A stretch of DNA of 64,000 nt, taken from assembly GCA_030612725.1 (NCBI GenBank), contig JAUWNJ010000015.1, positions 1 to 64,000 on the forward strand, written 5' to 3'. Positions within the stretch are counted from its first letter, which is position 1, and the number at the start of each line of letters is the position of its first letter. Below are positions 61,578 through 64,000 of the stretch, one piece after another. The position numbers and the translations under genes were made by a program. The notes beneath the pieces are model-generated. The model searched no databases and had not been told where the DNA came from. It saw nothing but the letters and a program-made list of their open reading frames with translations. The DNA comes from Planctomycetales bacterium. GTDB taxonomy: Bacteria > Planctomycetota > Phycisphaerae > SM23-33.

Positions 61578-62084
61578 TTACGCATCCGTCAGACGTTCTA
61601 TTATCTCCGCAAAATCGGGATGTCCCCGTATCAAATCCTCCCGCCGGGCCGGTTGGTAGTCCTCGAAGTCGAAGGCAGGGGCGACGGTGGTTCCCATCAG
61701 TGCGAAACGCCCCCCGGCGTTCAGGTGCATACCCTGCCAGACGCCCTGCGGAACGACGCATTGGAGGCAATGGCCTGCTTCGATGTCCTGACCCAGGATT
61801 ATCGTCTCGCCACGCCCGTCGGGATGCAGATGGAGCATCGTTACCGGATCGCCCAGGTAGAAATGAAAAATCTCGTCGCTGACCAGCCGATGAATGGCCG
61901 AAAAAGTCTCCGGCGTCAGGAGATAGTAAATGGCAGTGGCGATGTGCTTGTCGGATGAATATCGCTCCGGCAGCGCGACGGCGGGGATTGTTCCGTCGCT
62001 GCTGCGGTAGGTTTCCCTAGAAAACCCACCTTCGCCCGGCAGCGGCTCCAAGCCAAGATGTTCAATGATTTCCCTTGCGTTCAT
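61578..62084 (-). CDS. cupin-fold protein (DUF985/cupin_5)
   Basis: 168 residues. EGGFSRETYRSS, TAIYYLLTPETFSAIHRLVSDEIFHFYLGDPVTMLHLHPDGRGE, LGQDIEAGHCLQCVVPQGVWQG and MGTTVAPAFDFEDYQPARREDLIRGHPDFAEIIERL are typical of the family (YML079w-like). It may bind a small ligand or metal; function unproven. Its 3' end is duplicated downstream at 59405-59548. Its start overlaps the end of the preceding hydrolase gene by 23 nt. Confidence 0.92.
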   Translation of the reverse strand: MNAREIIEHLGLEPLPGEGGFSRETYRSSDGTIPAVALPERYSSDKHIATAIYYLLTPETFSAIHRLVSDEIFHFYLGDPVTMLHLHPDGRGETIILGQDIEAGHCLQCVVPQGVWQGMHLNAGGRFALMGTTVAPAFDFEDYQPARREDLIRGHPDFAEIIERLTDA

Positions 62085-64000
62085 TTTCCGGTTTCTGTCT
62101 CAATTGCTCGAATTGCATCATCGCGCACATTGCGTGCTGGACGTAGTCGATTCTAACCTCGGCTGACCGCCTGTTGAACGATTTGCTGAATTTCGGATGG
62201 CCTTTCGGAAGTGGCCTCATCGCGCGTGGGATACCGCCGGCGTATTTTCCTGTACGAATCTGGTTCCGCAGGAGGAACGATATCCCCGCCGACGCCGCAT
62301 CGGCGATGCGCTTTCGCAGAGCCTTATCCTCCGCCGGAAGAAACGTCAATGCCGCCAGAAGCCCTTCGGCCCTCGTAGCCACAGGGCAAGTCCGCGCATC
62401 GGACCCAAACGAGCCGAACTCCGGCGCATCGGTCCGACATTGCGTCTTCTCGGCCAGGATACTGTTGCAGATTCTGCGGGCATGACGCAGGAGCAATTCG
62501 CGATGGACCGACTGTTTGCAGCGATCGTATATCGGCAGCAGTTTCGCCATTGCCAGAAGTGTCCATTGGTCGGCTTCGACGGCGGTTTTGTCGGCCTGGG
62601 TGCGGGCGAGGTATGTAATTGCCCTGGCAGCGCCGTCGAGCCACTTCTGTCGAAGACCCGCCTGGGCAGGCGACGGGTCCTTCTCGTAAAGCATCAGCAA
62701 ACCCAATGCCGCCTCGCCGGGATAATAAAGCGACACCCACTCGCCGACAAGCCCGCCACGGGCGGGGATGTATTTGGAATAGAAACTCCCATCCTCTTTC
62801 TGCATAAAAAGAATGCACCGCCCCATCTTTCGCAGGTCGTCAATCGGAGTGGTCGTAGCCCCCGCCTTCTCAGCACTGAGCAGCGCGACAAGCCCAAGAC
62901 CGACCCCGCCGAGCTTGACCTGCATTAGCATCGGCTTACCGCTTATCCGGCTACGAGACCAAACACCGAGAAGGTCTTTGTTCTTCGGCATCGGCGCAAT
63001 GGTCTCCTTTTTGAGGAAGCCTACCGCGCGGGCGATTGCATCTCGCGTTTTCTTGTCAGGCCGACGTTGTTCGTACATCGCCAGTGCGTATATCGCCCCG
63101 GCGTGGCGGAGCACGTTATACGCCGGCTTGGGGGTAATTTTGGGATTCGTGCTGATTCGATATACGAATTTTCCGTCCTTACCGCACGCGCGAACGAGAT
63201 AACCAGCCGATAAGCCAATGGCCTTGTCGAGCCTGCCTGATACGGGGTCGGCCATTCCGGCAAGCGAGTCGATTTGCTTGATAATCCATTGCTCGCGCGC
63301 TATTTCCGAGGCGTGCCCGTCGATAGGAAGCCGGATGAACCGCTTCGGTTCGGGAGCGGCATTGAATATCTCCTTGCTGTGCTGGAACGGTACGACGCAA
63401 TCCAGGGCGCCATGGACTATCACGAGCGGGCAGGACAGTTTTCCCGCCGCTGCGACGGCAGAAGCCTCGTCAGGGTCGAATCCGCCCAGTTGCCCCGCTC
63501 TGACCAGAGCTTCTTCGACATTGGCGGGGCTTTCCATAAGGAGTATCCGCCGGGCAATCTTCCTGAACGACGCCGGAGGCGCTATGGCCATCACACCTTT
63601 GCACCGAGGCTCGATTGCGGCGTACTGAATCGCCACTGCGCCGCCCATGGATGAGCCTAATATGTAGATATGATCGGAAACGATTTTTCCCCGCACGAGT
63701 TGATCGACCACGCGATTGAGATCATGTTTTTCCTTGGCGCCCCAGGTTATGTACTTCCCGCCGCTGCGACCATGGGCGCGGAGGTCCGGCAGCACTACGT
63801 CCCATCCGTACCGGGCCAGATTTTCTCCGAGCGACAAAAACCACAACTTGCTCGTTACCAGAGGATGCAACAGCACCACAGTACCGCGAGTTATCTTCCG
63901 CTCAGGCTCGGCGGAATCGACGAGTCGGCTGTTGATTACCCAGACGTCGATTTCGCAACCGTCCATGCCTTTGAGGCGACGATGCAGCGAGATTCGCCCC
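62062..64000 (-). CDS. alpha/beta hydrolase fused to an alpha-toroid-like domain (5' end outside the window)
   Basis: The frame is still open at 64000, and ISLHRRLKGMDGCEIDVWV reads through an internal ATG at 63966, so the true start is probably beyond the window. Counted from that ATG (634 residues), an alpha/beta hydrolase spans about 25-245: oxyanion region VVLLHPLVTSK, nucleophile S106 in GSSMGG, acid Asp in HGALDCVVPFQHS, and His in DGHASEI. About 260-625 is helical with repeats such as AYNVLRHAGAIYALAMYEQ and YYPGEAALGLLMLYEK, as in alpha/alpha-toroid (terpene-cyclase-like) domains. Substrate unknown. Confidence 0.75.
   Translation of the reverse strand, partial: GRISLHRRLKGMDGCEIDVWVINSRLVDSAEPERKITRGTVVLLHPLVTSKLWFLSLGENLARYGWDVVLPDLRAHGRSGGKYITWGAKEKHDLNRVVDQLVRGKIVSDHIYILGSSMGGAVAIQYAAIEPRCKGVMAIAPPASFRKIARRILLMESPANVEEALVRAGQLGGFDPDEASAVAAAGKLSCPLVIVHGALDCVVPFQHSKEIFNAAPEPKRFIRLPIDGHASEIAREQWIIKQIDSLAGMADPVSGRLDKAIGLSAGYLVRACGKDGKFVYRISTNPKITPKPAYNVLRHAGAIYALAMYEQRRPDKKTRDAIARAVGFLKKETIAPMPKNKDLLGVWSRSRISGKPMLMQVKLGGVGLGLVALLSAEKAGATTTPIDDLRKMGRCILFMQKEDGSFYSKYIPARGGLVGEWVSLYYPGEAALGLLMLYEKDPSPAQAGLRQKWLDGAARAITYLARTQADKTAVEADQWTLLAMAKLLPIYDRCKQSVHRELLLRHARRICNSILAEKTQCRTDAPEFGSFGSDARTCPVATRAEGLLAALTFLPAEDKALRKRIADAASAGISFLLRNQIRTGKYAGGIPRAMRPLPKGHPKFSKSFNRRSAEVRIDYVQHAMCAMMQFEQLRQKPENERKGNH

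Overview
The window looks like a chromosomal segment of a Gram-negative, flagellated bacterium, most likely Planctomycetota of the Phycisphaerae type. That placement is an inference. It rests on moderate GC content, the flagellar cluster layout with two sigma-54 activators and TPR proteins, many lipoproteins, and intergenic spaces packed with short-word palindromes. No rRNA or ordinary tRNA gene was seen. The only stable RNA gene is a tmRNA (ssrA, minus strand, 1494-1846) whose reading frame encodes the tag ANNNYALAA.

Layout. 1-2100: the end of a DEAD-box helicase, a secreted repeat protein, tmRNA and several palindromic elements. 2103-35444: about 33 kb devoted to the flagellum. fliD-fliS are on the minus strand, diverging from a sigma-54 activator gene. 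A very long plus-strand series follows, starting at a strong sigma-54 promoter (7267): TPR/STN membrane protein, TPR exported protein, second sigma-54 activator, flgB, flgC, fliE, fliF, fliG, fliH, fliI, fliJ, motE-like, motA, two motB-like genes, fliL, fliM, fliN. Then come a lipoprotein, fliO, fliP, fliQ, fliR, flhB, flhA, fliA (sigma-28), small accessory genes, flgM and flagellin. Hook, rod, filament-cap-junction, fliK, flhF/flhG and chemotaxis genes are absent and must lie elsewhere.

The regulatory logic can be read from the DNA. Two enhancer-binding proteins and sigma-54-type promoters (7267, 24803) fit control of the middle genes. Three sigma-28-type promoters of one design (TTAA, 15 bp, then a CGATAA-like -10) precede fliD-fliS, flgM and flagellin, that is, the late genes.

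35600-64000 is general genome: a MNT/HEPN pair, a PheT lacking the EMAP tRNA-binding domain, a glycoside hydrolase, MnmA, a membrane protein, a Phd/PIN toxin-antitoxin pair, phoH-(HD hydrolase), cdsA, uppS, purA, a three-gene acyl-CoA cluster (SDR reductase, CoA-transferase, thiolase), a YhcH-type protein, an ABC exporter, threonine dehydratase, a methyltransferase, a secreted two-repeat protein, a cupin and an alpha/beta hydrolase fused to an alpha-toroid-like domain cut by the window edge.

The least ordinary signals are non-coding. Many gaps, including gaps inside operons, hold palindromes built from tandem 7-nt (sometimes 8-9-nt) words, each gap with its own word. One palindrome of a different sort has entered mnmA itself: 114 bp, in frame, adding 38 residues. 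A 24-bp hairpin word recurs in three places, and the 3' end of the cupin gene is duplicated with an exact 102-bp stretch followed by abrupt divergence.
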